DNA from: Xenoacremonium recifei
Taxonomy: Eukaryota > Ascomycota > Sordariomycetes > Hypocreales > Nectriaceae
Length of the DNA stretch: 64,000 nucleotides
Direction of reading: 5' to 3'
NCBI GenBank assembly: GCA_012184525.1
Contig: WOFQ01000033.1
Span: forward strand, 186,001 to 250,000
Under the pieces are notes generated by a model that saw only the letters and a list, made by a program, of their open reading frames with translations, was not told the DNA's origin and made no database searches. Position numbers and translations under genes: made by a program. Below, piece after piece: positions 1 to 12,136 of this stretch (positions are counted from its first letter, which is position 1; every line of letters begins with the position of its first letter).

Positions 1-79
1 CAAGAAGCATAGCTCCAAAGAGCGCGACGCTACGAACGAACCGACGATTCTTTAATCTACGAGAAACTTTTCTTTTATT

Positions 80-2428
80 ATGGCTCGACTCAACTCAGCA
101 TGGAGCGCCACCAGAGTGTTCCTTGCGGCACTGGTTCTATCCACCCGCGTTGTAGGCGACAACGTCCTCGAAACCAGCGGCTTTACAACTTGTGGCAATG
201 ATTCAACCATCCAAGTCGACCGTGTGAACATCAGTTACAACAGCAACACAAAGTTGGTCACATTCGACGTGGCCGGGACGAGTACGAAGGCCCAAAACGT
301 CTCGGCCACCCTTGAGGTCACAGCTTATGGGAACTCCATTTTCAACAAGACCTTCAATCCTTGCGATCCAGACACCTTCGTGACACAGCTTTGTCCTCTC
401 CCCGTGGGGACATTTTCCGCCAACGGGACTCAGGCTATTCCGGAGCAGTTTGCCAGCATGGTACCCTCCATTGCATTTGACGTTCCAGATATTGCTGCTC
501 AGGCGAAGCTGCAACTGACGAGCTTGGACACTGATGAAAACGTGGCTTGCATTCAGTCCCAAGTCTCCAATGGCAAGACGGTTGACGTTCCAGCCGTCTC
601 TTACGTGGCTGCCGGCGTTGCTGGAGCTGCTCTCGTCGTCTCCGGTGCGTCTGCTGTGAGTGCTGTCATAGGAGGTGCCGGTATGGGCGGAGGCAGTGCA
701 GGCGGAGCAGGTCCTAGTCCCAGCTTCACCGAGATGTTTGGATGGTTCCAAGGGATGGCGATGAACGGGATGCTTTCCGTGACCTATCCTCCTGTCTATC
801 GCAGCTTCGCCAAAAACTTTGGGTTTTCGACCGGCCTCATCCCCTGGACTCAGTTGCAAGTCTCCATCGATAACTTCCGCGCTATGACTGGCGGTAACTT
901 GACCAACGACAGTGTTGAGGTTCTCAAGAATGCGACTTTGGTTTTCCCCGATGGGTCGACTTCATCGGCAAAGGGTGTATTCAAGAGAGGCGTTACGGAG
1001 CTTATCGGCTCATTGGTTGCCAGAGACTTTGATACTGGTGTCAACAGCACTGCAACTACAAGCGACAACTCGACCATGGCCAACATCGAACTGACCGTAT
1101 CAGGAATCGCGGCGTATGTCCAAGAGCTCAGTGTTCCAAAGGCCAACACCTTCATGACTGTGCTGCTCATCATCGCCATAATCATCGGCGCCATTGCGGT
1201 TGGCATCCTGCTCGTCAAAGTGATCCTGGAAGGCTGGGCATTGTTCGGCAACTTCCCTGAGTCCCTCACTGGATTCCGCAAGCATTATTGGGGTTCCATT
1301 GCTCGTGCTATCACCCAGTTGATCCTTCTACTCTACGGAATATGGGTTCTGTACTGTGTCTTTCAGTTCACACAGGGGGATTCGTGGGCCGCGAAGTTGC
1401 TCGCAGGTGTTACCCTAGCTATCTTCACCGGCATCCTTGCTTTCTTCTCTTGGAAAATCTGGAGTACGGCTAGGAAGCTGAAACAGACTGAAGGTGACAC
1501 CAGCGCCCTATATGAGGACAAGGACAACTGGGTCAAGTACTCCCTCTTCTACGAATCCTACAAGAAGGACTACTGGTGGCTCTTCGTTCCAACTATTGTC
1601 TACATGTTCGCCAAGGGTTGTACCATCGCCGCCGGGGACGGGCATGGGATGGTGCAAACCATTGTCCAGCTTGTCATTGAGGCATGCATGTTGATTCTTC
1701 TTCTCTGGAGCCGGCCATTTGAGCGTCGGTCTGGGACTATTATCAACGTCGCCATCCAGGTTGTCCGTGTGCTTTCTGTGGTGTGTGTCCTTGTCTTTGT
1801 TGAGGAGTTCGGTATCTCGGAGACCACGAGGACTGTCACTGGTGTTGTCCTTATTGCTGTGCAGTCTGCCTTGACCGGCATTCTGGCAATTCTGATTGCT
1901 TGGAACGCCATCATCGCTTGCTGCAAGCAGAACCCCCATCGCAAGCGCAGAAAGGAGATGGGTAAGTTCTTCTGAATATCTGTGGCCCCTATGTGTAATC
2001 ACTAACCAATTGGAACAGAGAAGATGCAACGCGACATGGACAACCTCACCCCCTTGGATGCGCGCAACTCCCTGCTCTTGGACCGAAAGAGCATCCCAGA
2101 AAATTCCATGTTCGCTGTTTCGAGTACCATCAAAGACAAGGAGTACACTCGACCAGTGACACCAAACCGCTATGCTGCCGCCGAGGAGGGTTACGCTCCT
2201 TCGATCAAGAGCAACGTCACTGCCAACCCTCCGCAGTATCGGCCTCTGACTCCAGTAGGCCCCAACGAGGCTCGGCAGAGCCTCCTCTCCGCTGCTGCTC
2301 CGGTGGGTTATACCAATCGAGAGCCCACACTCCCAAATATTGGGGGTTTCAGGGGCCCATCGCCCACTGCGGGTTACAGACCACCGTACAACGGATACGG
2401 GAACGGCGGAGGCTATCGGGGATTCTGA
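80..2428 (+). CDS. FLC: FLC family / TRP-like multi-pass membrane protein
   Basis: Two exons, 80-1961 and 2019-2428, give 763 residues. The 57-nt intron starts GTAAGT, ends CAG and splits a Glu codon. The N-terminus is a signal peptide (hydrophobic stretch about residues 10-25), followed by an ML-like luminal domain of about 140 residues with several N-x-S/T sites and conserved cysteines. After a Gly/Ala-rich linker come about nine membrane segments (roughly residues 170-620) matching the TRP-like domain of fungal flavin carrier/FLC proteins. The cytosolic tail from about 625 is basic, then disordered and Pro/Gly/Tyr-rich. Family members sit in ER, Golgi or plasma membrane and are linked to FAD transport, calcium homeostasis and cell wall integrity; the substrate here is inferred only. 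Length agrees with yeast Flc2 (about 780). It converges on VPS9. The upstream promoter lies mostly outside the window. Confidence 0.88.
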
Positions 2429-2864
2429 GCAAGAGATTCAGGGGACGAGGATGGGAAAGTGGTAATTGGAAATGTGGTATAGATATAGCGGGGTCTTGAT
2501 TAACGTAATGCCTGGGATTTCTGGGCATGTTTCCTTGATGGTTGGGAATAGGAGACGCCCTTTGTTTGTGGCTGTCTGAGCATAGATTTGTTGGGATGGA
2601 AGGAAAGAGGGATTGGATATACTGGTAATAGAACTCACTAAGCCAGACCAAAGATGTACAATAATGATGTTCTATTGACGACCCTCCACTGTCTCTAAAT
2701 ACGTCGGCAACCGATGACAAACTAGCATCAAGAGATCCTCACTCTGCTCTTTCTAGATCTCCCCATATTACTCAATCAGATGCAAAACATTATTCATTAT
2801 CATTCACAGTAGGAATCAAGGTATCATGAGTAACAGGAATGAGGATATGGTATTCAGGACTCAG
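2429..2864. other. Convergent intergenic region FLC/VPS9
   Basis: 436 bp between two stop codons of convergent genes. It must hold both 3' UTRs. AT-rich, no supported reading frame. Confidence 0.6.
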
Positions 2865-5487
2865 CTACGAAGACAGCGCGAGACATGCATCGACCGCCAA
2901 CCCAACCCTGTGAAAGTTAGCCCCTGTTTCCGAACGGAGAATAACACGTGGGGAGTAAACTGACCTTCCTTCCTTCTGGTACACCACGTCGCTGATGATG
3001 TCCTTGTCGAGGTCGGGAAACATGCCTGCCAGCGTCTCCACGACGTTGGCATGCTCTGCGCGGTGCAGACGCTGGGCCTCGGCGACCTCGGCACTAGCTT
3101 GTCGCGCGGCGGCCTCTTCTGCAGAGAGGGCATGTCTGGATGAGGGACGCTCTGCGCCCTCGCGGTCGTCTTCGCGGCTTTGGCGTGGTGATATACGTTC
3201 CGGGGGAGCTGGTGTCCGGGGGGCACTGCTGGGTCCGGGAGCTGTGGGAGCGTTCTCGTCGGTGAACATGCGGCCGATGGTGGATAGGGGTTTCTGGATG
3301 GTCTGCAAGATGCCGCTGATACCGGGCTTGTCGTCTCCGGAGTAGCCTTCGTTAGAGGACGTCGAACGTCGGGGAGTTGACGTTTCTTGGCTGTCGAGGG
3401 ATGGTCGCAAAGACGACTCGCCAGGGGGTTGGAGGCCAGTCTTTTCGTTGAATGTGGGTTGCTGCTGCACGGTCGGCGACGCAGCTTGTTGGTGTTTCTC
3501 TGCTATGGCTGACACGGCTGCCTCCACGTTGTGTTCAAACTCTTCGTCTGTTATCGTGAGGGTTGTCCGATCCATGTTCTCAATGAATTGCACGGCACCC
3601 ATCTGCGAGAGAGGATTAGCTGTAGGTTGAATCACCGCAGTGAAGATGCTTACAAGAGACGAGAGGTAGTAGCCGGCTTCTCCTCCGAGCTTCTCTTGGT
3701 TGCGGAACCGAAGAATATAGTTGACATTAGACACCAAGTGTTCGGGGTTTGATTGTAATACAACGTATATGAGGAGCGGCATGAAGGAGTCCGCCGACGA
3801 GTCGGACTTGTTATGTTTCAATAGACCTAATGAAATGAGCAATTGTCGAAGGGTTAGCTGCTGGAGTCCGGCTTCGTACCGAAAATAACCTTGCAGCAGT
3901 TCAGAACGCAGATAATCTTATCTCGTGGTGCTCGGTAGGACTTGATTTTCAGAAGTTCTACTTAGGTCAGCTGAACAGATCTCCAGTAATCATCGGTAGA
4001 GACTCACCCTGCTGCGCTAACTTCAGAAACCGCTTCCCACTGTCGCCTATAGGTGCAATATCCAGATGTTCCTCTTTGACCCATCCGTAGATGTTGATCT
4101 TTTGGGTGACAATGTCATCGCGCTCGACGTCTTCTTGATGCTGGCCTCGGCGACCTGGTCCCAGTGGTATATCTCCGCCTTTTCGCTTTGGCTTCGCCCC
4201 TGGTATCGGCTTCGGGGGCAGAATAGCTGGCGAAAAGGTTTGTGTGTATAGCCTGTTCATGACCAGTTTCTCCATGCCTTCGCGAGCATTGTCAAACTCG
4301 GCGTCCGAAACCTGCCTCCAAACGTCACAAAGAGCCATCTTATTCGCGATGAAGGCGAGAAAGTCCCCAATAATCTTGACCTGCTCATGAACCATCCACT
4401 GTCGTTTCCCAAATTCGGACAAGAACGATTTGAGATACCGAGCTACCGGATCAGCCTTCTTGTTGCGGAGTTGCTCCAAGAATCGATGGAAGTCGAATGG
4501 CAGATCCGGTTCGGGTTCGGGTTCTGGGGGCGGAGGTCGGTGTACTTGGACGGGTGATCCAGGCGAAGCAATGCTTAATGACCTTTCTTCCTTGTAACGT
4601 GGAGGAGTGCCAAAAGAGCCATCTTTGGGAGGGACCGGTGGTCCATGATCGTCTTTACGTTGGTCTTGGGGCTCCGTGCTTGGGGCCGAGGCAATGCTTG
4701 GAGATCGAGCCTCCTGGATGTGGCTAGAAATGCTTGGTGCCAAAGGCTCGAGACTCGATTTTCGTGGAGGATGCTGCACAGGGTGGCCGAACATTGGCGA
4801 CGCGATCTCCAGCCGGGGGCTCATGACTTCCTCTTCGTCTGGTCCGCCGCCTACCTCGCTGAATTGCTCCATGATGCTCTGAATCTCGGATCTTGATTGT
4901 CCCTCTTGCTCATCCTCGCTAGTATACCTCTTATCTTCATACTCAGCATCCGATCGTGAGGGCGAGAACTCCCCCGAAGGTCGTGCGGCATTTGAAGGAG
5001 TTCTTGAAGGCGGCAGTGAAGTTGTTGGGGTCGCAGGTGTTGGGTCGACATAACTGGTCGAATCGGCGGTGAGATATCGTGGAGTGGTATCATTCGACGG
5101 GGCCACGGATATGGGTTTGAGGGTTGCCATGGACGATGACAGGGCCTCAATTTCGTCGTCTGGAGCTTGAGACGTTGCGACTTGCTTTCCCTTGGCAACT
5201 GCGGAGAGTGAATGGCCTGTGGCAGGTTGCTCTGACGGAGCTTCAGCAGTTTCTGTCGAGTCCCGCAGATCGATAAGATCTTCCGAGTCGTCCTTCTTCT
5301 CGGAGACACCGGTCGAGGCGGCCGCAGATTCTTGTCCGCCCTGCTTCATATCGACAGCTATTTCTGGAGGCATCGACCCCGCCGAGGGGTATTCTGTGAC
5401 TGTCACCTCGCCATCGACATCGTTGGACAGCGTCTCGTCATGGACAGACTGACTGTAGGGGTTGACGGACTGCTCTGGCGGAGACAT
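2865..5487 (-). CDS. VPS9: Vps9, Rab5-family guanine nucleotide exchange factor
   Basis: Five exons on the minus strand: 5487-4008, 3957-3880, 3826-3654, 3602-2965 and 2907-2865, giving 803 residues. All four introns are 46-57 nt with GT-AG ends and every join restores conserved sequence. The first 320 residues are acidic, Ser/Pro-rich and probably disordered. A helical bundle plus VPS9 domain covers about 325-590, including the core around KIKSYRAPRDK, CVLNCCKVIFG and MGAVQFIENMD. A second disordered linker leads to a C-terminal CUE domain (about 745-803, ending VGLAVDACLALSS) that binds ubiquitin. Known role: activates Vps21/Ypt5x GTPases at endosomes for vacuolar sorting. The third intron is 51 nt without a stop, so retention would be in frame. 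The start is the first ATG of a long open frame. Confidence 0.93.
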
Positions 5488-6526
5488 GCACGACTTCAGG
5501 GTAGCGATTCGCCGAGGAGGTGGTGTAGCGGTGTCGAGGAGGAGGGCGGCCGGGGTGCGTTAGATGGACGGGACCAGCCCATGTGCCCGATTGCTGAGTG
5601 AGGCTGAGCGTCGGAGGAATAAGGCGCGAGGCGGGGGAGGAAGCTGACGGGCAGGCAGCCGAGGAGGAGCGGGAGAGAGCTGGTGGCCCAGGGAGGATAT
5701 GTGGCTGAGTCCTGGAGGGGGCGAGGAAAAGAGGAGATAGATGCTGGCTGGAGTACGGGATCCGTGAGATAGGTAAGGTGTCCAGAGCTGAAGGAAAGAA
5801 GGGAGCAACTGGAGATAGTAGGGGTGACGATGGTCGAGGTAATGGATGGTGTTGAGTTGCCTTGAGACTGGGAGTTGGCAACTGGCTTGGAGCTTACCTG
5901 AGGGGCCGAAACTCAGACAGAAGCAGGGCCAAAACATGGAAATGACACCGGGGAGCCTCCTGCCGCCGCCAGCGAGTGGAGGACCCCTCAATCTTAATAG
6001 AGCGCTATAGAGGGCCGCCTGACTGATTTCTTAGTGGCCAGCTGCGTCATCCTGCCCTGGAGCTGTGTGCTTTACAAGGTAGCATGGTGGGGCAAGGGCG
6101 TTGAGGGCGCTAAAAGAGCGGATCTTCAGCGCCCACTTCAGGCCCTGCGGCAGGTGGGGTGTGATCCCGCCTGCTTCCATGCTTCCTGTCTTCCTTCATC
6201 GCCCGTATTTCCGCCTTCAGTCAAACAGAGGACTGACTTGAAGTCTAAGATCATGATCGCTTCGTTAGAAACTAATCCGTATAAAAAGTCCTTACTCTGG
6301 CTATGTCAAGATGTGCCGCTCAGTACTGCCCAGGGCCCAGTCCTGGCTGTCGCCAAGTGAATGGATAGGGCTGAATCTGCACTGCCCCTCTGGCCGAAGA
6401 CTCATACGGGGAGGCTGAACATCTACCAGATCTATTGGATCTACGGAATAAATAGATCACCATATTCACTATACAACCCTGCCATATCTACCGAACATCA
6501 TCAAATTGAATGACACACTCACCATC
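5488..6526. other. Divergent spacer VPS9 / DUF4291 gene
   Basis: About 1.0 kb shared upstream region. The 500 bp next to VPS9 are purine-rich on the plus strand (so CT-rich in the VPS9 sense) with very few start triplets in the VPS9 sense, consistent with a VPS9 leader. An open frame at 6034-6360 has no recognisable similarity and I do not call it. Confidence 0.5.
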
Positions 6527-7150
6527 ATGAGTGCCGAAACCCCCTATCGCCAGATTCGCGCAACGTACGACGACACCACCATCACTGTCTACCAGGCTTA
6601 CATGAGCTCCATCGCCGATGCTGCTGTCAAGGAGCAGAAACTCACTGCCTCCGCCGACTTCAGACCGGGGCGCATGACATGGATCAAGCCGAGCTGGTCA
6701 TGGATGATGTACCGAGCCGGCTACTCCTATAAAGATTCCCGTCAAGAACGCATTCTAGCCCTCAAGATGAAGCGTGAGCACTTCATCGGGCTGCTGGAGA
6801 GGGGGCTCCTTTCGAACCATACTGGCGGCCGAGAAATCCAAGAGGGGACGAAACGAGCGAGATCCGCAGAGGTCAGGGTCCAATGGGATCCCGAGCGAAC
6901 CCCCAAGCTCGGCGTTCTCCCATACCGGAGCATACAGATCGGAATCCCCTTCACGCTGAGCGAGAAATGGGCGAACGAGTGGGTGTATGAGATTGAAGAT
7001 GTCACTGAGAAAGCGAGGGAACTGAAAAAGGTTATCGATGAACGCCCAGACATCACTACTGAAGAGTTGATAAAGCTAGGGTTAGTGCCCGAAGAGAGAG
7101 TGTTTCCAGTGCCAGAATCCGTCTTGAAGAAACTGGATATGAGCGTATAA
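6527..7150 (+). CDS. DUF4291 domain protein
   Basis: A single exon of 207 residues. The start is ATG at 6527 (adenine at -3); the upstream in-frame codon at 6506 is TTG and is not used. The whole length matches the DUF4291 family: RQIRA at 8-12, YDD and VYQAY near 14-25, and the diagnostic MTWIKPSWSWMMYRAGY block near 50-66, then LALKMKREHF. No signal peptide or membrane segment, so cytosolic or nuclear. Molecular function is not established in what I can support. Homologues occur in bacteria, fungi and plants, and the lack of introns in an intron-rich neighbourhood leaves ancient transfer possible. Diverges from VPS9. Confidence 0.85.
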   Translation: MSAETPYRQIRATYDDTTITVYQAYMSSIADAAVKEQKLTASADFRPGRMTWIKPSWSWMMYRAGYSYKDSRQERILALKMKREHFIGLLERGLLSNHTGGREIQEGTKRARSAEVRVQWDPERTPKLGVLPYRSIQIGIPFTLSEKWANEWVYEIEDVTEKARELKKVIDERPDITTEELIKLGLVPEERVFPVPESVLKKLDMSV

Positions 7151-8713
7151 TTTAATATTGTCAAGTTCCATGGTTTCAATGCGACCTGAAGCTGTGAGAA
7201 GCCCAACGGATGTTCTGAAACCCGATGTTCATATCGTCTGTAACGGGCCTGATACCCCGAGGAAGCCTGTCATGGATATTCTCGGTGGCCTTTCTATCCC
7301 ATTATTGGCTTCATCTGCACGACGCATAAAACAGGAAGATACTGAGACTTGGCAAGTTTCATTGTGCGAACATGTTGGAGAACTACTTTGTCCATCATGA
7401 GCAACCTCAGACTAGGTAGTTAGGCTATTCGTCCTACCCTGTACAGTAAAGGGGGTAAAACGACGATGGGAAATTTCCCTGCTTTTTTATGGATTTTTGA
7501 GAGAAACGCGGGAGGTAAACTGAGGAAAGCGCTTGGAATATTTTATACTGACTTCAAGCTTAGTCTTGCACCCTGTCATAAGGAAAGTTTGTGCATTTGT
7601 ATGCCACCTAATTGAATCAATGTCTCTAGGCTATGGTCTTTGCCTTGACCACTTGCTGCACCTCCTGCACGCGACCAGATCGAACTCTAGAAGTTATCAT
7701 ATAGCCATCTGTTTATTTCAAAAAATCCTGCTCGAACAAATAATGCACAACATACCTGCATCGCATACTTGAGCAATCACGTGAGGGGCCTGAAGCTGTT
7801 GCGGTATTGGATTGACTGAGAGACGTCGGTATAGAGTCATTAACAGAGGACACGAAGATAAGAATTCCACTGAAAGAGCAGACGGATCTGTCCATGAAGA
7901 GTGAAATCATAGCAGGGTATGGTTACTTTGGAGTACTGGCCCTCGTCATCTCGAAAGCAAAGGAGAAATCAGCCTTCGGGTTAAGCCCAGAACGACCAGC
8001 AGGCCACTCATGACGAAACATGGCCTTACGGTCAGTTTTGAATTCGTAACCGCATCTTATGACGTGTGCAAGACATTCCAAATACTTGAAAGATGCAGCA
8101 GGTTGAATGTTTGGAGCTGAACGACGCGCGGGGCTCCGGCGCGGGATTCGCCTCCGTCCGCCGCCGGCCGAGCGCCCCACCCGGCGGCATCCCGTCGGCT
8201 GACCGTACCAAAGAAGAAGTGACAAAATTAGCACCTAGCGATGCACACAAAACTTGCTTCTAATGGCCTCGAGCATGTGTAAAGTTGCGCTCACATTGTC
8301 CCAGAACCCCCCGCTGACTCAGGCGCATGGCCAACGTCAAAGTCGCTCCCCACGAATAAGGTAATCGGGAACCTAATCGTTATCTTCCACCCTTGCCCAG
8401 GCCACGCCTCGAGGCCATCACGGGCCTAGTCCAGCTCTCCCAACGACGACTTCCGCCCTCCTCCCCCACGATCTTGATCCAGCAGCGGCAGCCGACCAGA
8501 CGATAACACCGTCACGTCACGCACCAGCCACGTCAGCGGGCGATTCGCCGGCAACACACAAAGCCTAGGACCTGCGCTGGCTCCTCATGGCTTAGAAACA
8601 CGCTGCACGCGACTGCGATTCTGGGGATACCGTCTCCCATTGCCCCGCGGGTTCTTACGATTCTGCGATACATACTGCTCCCGTACGACGCCGTGAGGGC
8701 CTAGAGACACAAG
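7151..8713. other. Intergenic region before the nucleoside transporter
   Basis: 1.56 kb without a supported gene. The first half is AT-rich; from about 8100 it becomes GC-rich and holds the promoter and leader of the ENT gene. A minimal two-codon upstream reading frame (ATG-GCT-TAG) lies at 8587-8595, 118 nt before the ENT start. Confidence 0.5.
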
Positions 8714-10137
8714 ATGTTGGACGGAGTCAAGCGAGCCTTTGGGCGCCGCACGTCCACGGCATCCGAGTATGAACCGCTGACGGGTGCCGAGGAGGCCACC
8801 GCGCTCGACGGTTCTGCTATTCTCGAGGGCCAGCATGAGTTGCCGTTCTCATGGATGGAATACAGCATCTTCGCTCTGCTGGGCATGGCGATGCTCTGGG
8901 CCTGGTGAGTCCGCCCCCAGACATAGTATGGAACGCTCCAACTGACATAACGCCTCGCAGGAACATGTTCCTCGCCGCGGCGCCCTACTTCTCCTCGCGC
9001 TTCGCCGGCGACGATTGGATCCAGGCTAACTTCCAGTCGGCCATCCTGACCGTCTCGACCGTCACCAACCTTGGCGCTATGCTGGTCCTCACCAATATCC
9101 AGTACACGGCCTCGTACCCCTTCCGCATCAACCTCGCCCTCATCATGAACATCTTCACCTTCGCCATGCTCGCCACCTCCACCGTCACCTTCCTCACGGC
9201 CTCGCCCGCCGCATACCTGACATTCCTGCTCATCATGGTTGCTGGAACCGCCTGGGCCGCCGGACTGATTCAGAACGGGGCCTTTGCCTTCGCGGCGAGC
9301 TTCGGCCGTCCGGAGTACATGCAGGCCATCATGGCCGGCCAGGGCGTTGCGGGAGTGCTCCCGCCCATTGCGCAGGTCATCACGGTGCTCAGCTTCCCAC
9401 CACCGCCAGAAGCGCCCTCCGCGGCAGCAGCTGAAGGTCAGAATGCTGCCTTTGCGTACTTCCTGACCGCCGTGGCAGTCTCGGCCATCACCCTAGTGGC
9501 CTTCTTCCCGCTCGTCAAGCGTCACGATCACATCATCGAGAACCGCATGGTCGAGGCCATGGCCGAATCCATGAATAGCATCGAGGAGGCTGAGCGTGCC
9601 GCCCGAAAGGTCACTTCGCTGTGGCGCCTGTTCCAGAAGCTGCGCTGGCTGGCCATCGGCGTGGGCCTCATCTTCGCCGAGACCATGTTCATGCCTGTCT
9701 TTACAGCCAAGATCCTGTCCGTCCGCGAGAACCCGAGTCTGCTTTTCACTCCCGCGGCTTTCATCCCGCTGGGATTCTTCTTCTGGAACTTGGGCGACCT
9801 CCTCGGCCGTATTGCTACCATGCTTCCCTTCTCGTTACAGCACAAACCTTTTGCGCTGTTTTCGCTGGCCGTGGCACGAGGGTTCATGATTCCGCTCTAT
9901 TTGCTCTGCAACATTGGCGGCCGCGGAGCTATCATTCCTAGTGATTTCTTCTACCTCTTCATTGTACAGCTCATCTACGGCATGGCGAATGGCTGGCTGG
10001 GATCCAGTTTCATGATGGCCTCGACGGAATGGGTTGAGGAGGGAGAGCGCGAGGCGGCCGGCGGGTTCATGGGACTCTGTCTCGTCACAGGATTGACTAT
10101 TGGAAGTCTCTTGAGTTTTACGGTTGGCGACATTTAG
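8714..10137 (+). CDS. Equilibrative nucleoside transporter (ENT/SLC29, Fun26-like)
   Basis: Two exons, 8714-8904 and 8961-10137, give 455 residues; the 56-nt intron splits a Trp codon. About 40 N-terminal cytosolic residues carry Ser/Thr. The first membrane segment starts at the motif LPFSWMEYSIFALLGMAMLW, then N-MFLAAAPYF, typical of the ENT family. Eleven membrane segments are predicted, with a large central cytosolic loop after FFPLVKRHDHIIENRM and the conserved ARGFMIPLYLLCNI segment late in the protein. Yeast Fun26 is a vacuolar nucleoside transporter; vacuolar or plasma-membrane nucleoside transport is inferred. Length fits the family. The C-terminus is short (ends FTVGDI). Tail-to-tail with IPK1. 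Confidence 0.92.
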
Positions 10138-10595
10138 GTGTAGAAATATGATGGTCAGATACAAGGCGTTTGGCAGTACACGGAGGCGTTGCATAGAATT
10201 AGACCGGAGCACATCAGAGGTCTTGACGAATTATGTAAATAGAAATGGTTCAGTCCAGCTGATTTAGCAATGTTAGTATGCCAGTTATAACTAAAGGAAG
10301 CTCTTGCCACCCGATGCCTTCCCAATGCAAACCAACCATCCCAGACCATGAATGCCCAGCGCTATGCATGCCATGCCATGTCCCAAGAAAACCGTCTTAT
10401 GACAAACAAAAGAAATATGCATAATCATGAATGATCCCTGTCGGTAACTGTTGAGCCCGACGTTATAGAGGCGGCCGCACCGCCACCATGGGCACCGTGG
10501 GCACAGCCCTGATGCGAGCTGTCTGACAGCGTTTTTTCTCCGCAACTCTTCTCGAATCAGCACGATTGCCCGCACAACCATGGCGGGGTTTCAGC
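10138..10595. other. Convergent intergenic region ENT/IPK1
   Basis: 458 bp between stop codons; must contain both 3' UTRs. I see no gene here. Confidence 0.6.
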
Positions 10596-12136
10596 TTACA
10601 CAGGCTCCAGCCGATACGGGCAGAGGTCGTTTGGCTTGGACGTATCTTTGCGGAATCCCTGTAGCCGGTCCTTAAGAGCCGCCTTATCGGTCTTCTGGAA
10701 ATGCACGACAGAGGCGGCCATGAGGGGCTCAATTACGGAGCTCCGGTATTCGGGATCGAATTCGGCCTTGCAGGCTTTGTCTTGGATAATAATAGTTTCA
10801 GGCTCCGGTTGGCGACGAGGTCGCCACTCGAGCAGGCAGGCTGTGGGAGGGTGGTAGTATGTCTTGTCGCAGAGGATCCAATCGGCAGTGTAGCAGGCCT
10901 GCAGGTTAATCTCCTGGGTGTGCCACCGGTCGAATTTGATGGATGGGTCCTTGAAATCGAAGTCGCCTAGGCGGATTTTGATAGGCTGTTCGGAGGAGGG
11001 ATCCAAAGGTATAAGTGCAAAACAGGCGCAGTCTCTAATGGTCATGGCGAAGTGGAAGTCGGCATCGTCCCTCGACGCAAAGAGAGGCCCGTCTCGGTCT
11101 GCGTAACGCTGTGCGGCTCTAAGGTCGTGTATAACTCGATGATTCGCGATCGTCTTGAGGGCGTTGATGATATGAGGGTTGTTGGAGAAGCGAGGCTTGC
11201 TCTTCAAATCTGGAGCAATTCGGAAAGGATCATTGATTTCGGGTGGAATATTTTTAGTCCCAAGCATCAAGGCACAAGGCTTGAGCAAGGGTAAGGTTCG
11301 ATTGCGACCGGGGTCTGTTATGAAGTTGTACAATTCCATTGCGCATTGGCGACATCGGACGGCTTGACTTGGAGCACTCGGAGATTGAGCCAGCCACTTT
11401 GGCTTGAATTCTATGAGAAGAGTCTCATTTGGATCTGATATCACATAAGTATGTCTGGGAAATAAATTGAGTCAAAAATGGTCTTACCTGTTGGTCGCAT
11501 GTCTTCCACTAGAAAACCCCAGTTTGTGTCTGCGACAAATGACCCCCTGAATTTCTCCTTGCGCTCGTGATCGATGCTGCTGAGAAAGTCGTTGAGTTTC
11601 CGAACAATATTGCTGCCCCGCAAAACAACAAGTTCTTGCTGAATAACGTGTTTCTTGAGGATAGAATGCACTCTCTTTGCGTAAAACTCCTGTTGCATTA
11701 GATAATTGAATCGGGGAATGTCTCCATTCGTGGGCGCCTTCGCAACTCTCAACAACCACCCTGGTTTTCCGCGTTAGCAAGGGCCTCGAGTAGAAACACC
11801 ACAAGAAATTGAAGAAGACATATACGTACCATTGAAAGTGGAAGCTGATGGACTTCCTGTGGGGAAACCGAGTTCAAAAACGACATTCGCGGCACCCTCG
11901 CCAATGAGCCTGATGGGGACGGCACTGAGAGGCAGTCTCTTCAGCGTTCTGCGATCCCATGATAGGGGCCGCGGAGGGTTGTACAGCATCAGGGCCATTT
12001 CGGCAACGTCCTGTTCTGTCGGCCAAAGAATATCCTCTTCGTCGTCGAGGGTCATGAGATCCCAAGTCGTTGGAGTGAGGGGTTCGTTGGAGACGGATGT
12101 CGCCGTCGACAAGCTGAGAGCCGGGACGAGAGGCAT
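10596..12136 (-). CDS. IPK1: Inositol-pentakisphosphate 2-kinase
   Basis: Three exons: 12136-11830, 11760-11488 and 11434-10596, giving 472 residues. Introns of 69 and 53 nt have GTACGT and GTAAGA donors and CAG acceptors. The first join makes GEGAANVVF...GWLLRVAK (the N-lobe nucleotide loop and lysine strand); the second makes RPTDPNETLLIEFKPKWLAQ. The EFKPKWL...QSPSAP...RCRQCAM block is the diagnostic IPK1 motif with the zinc-associated cysteines, and RDCACFALIP...IKIRLGDFDFKD is the conserved C-lobe region. The enzyme phosphorylates inositol pentakisphosphate at position 2 to make phytate, used in mRNA export and inositol pyrophosphate signalling, mainly nuclear. Somewhat longer than yeast Ipk1 (281), as in other filamentous fungi. 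Confidence 0.93.

Noticed and set aside
6034..6360. 108-codon open frame between VPS9 and the DUF4291 gene
   Set aside because: No domain, irregular composition, lies in promoter sequence of two real genes.
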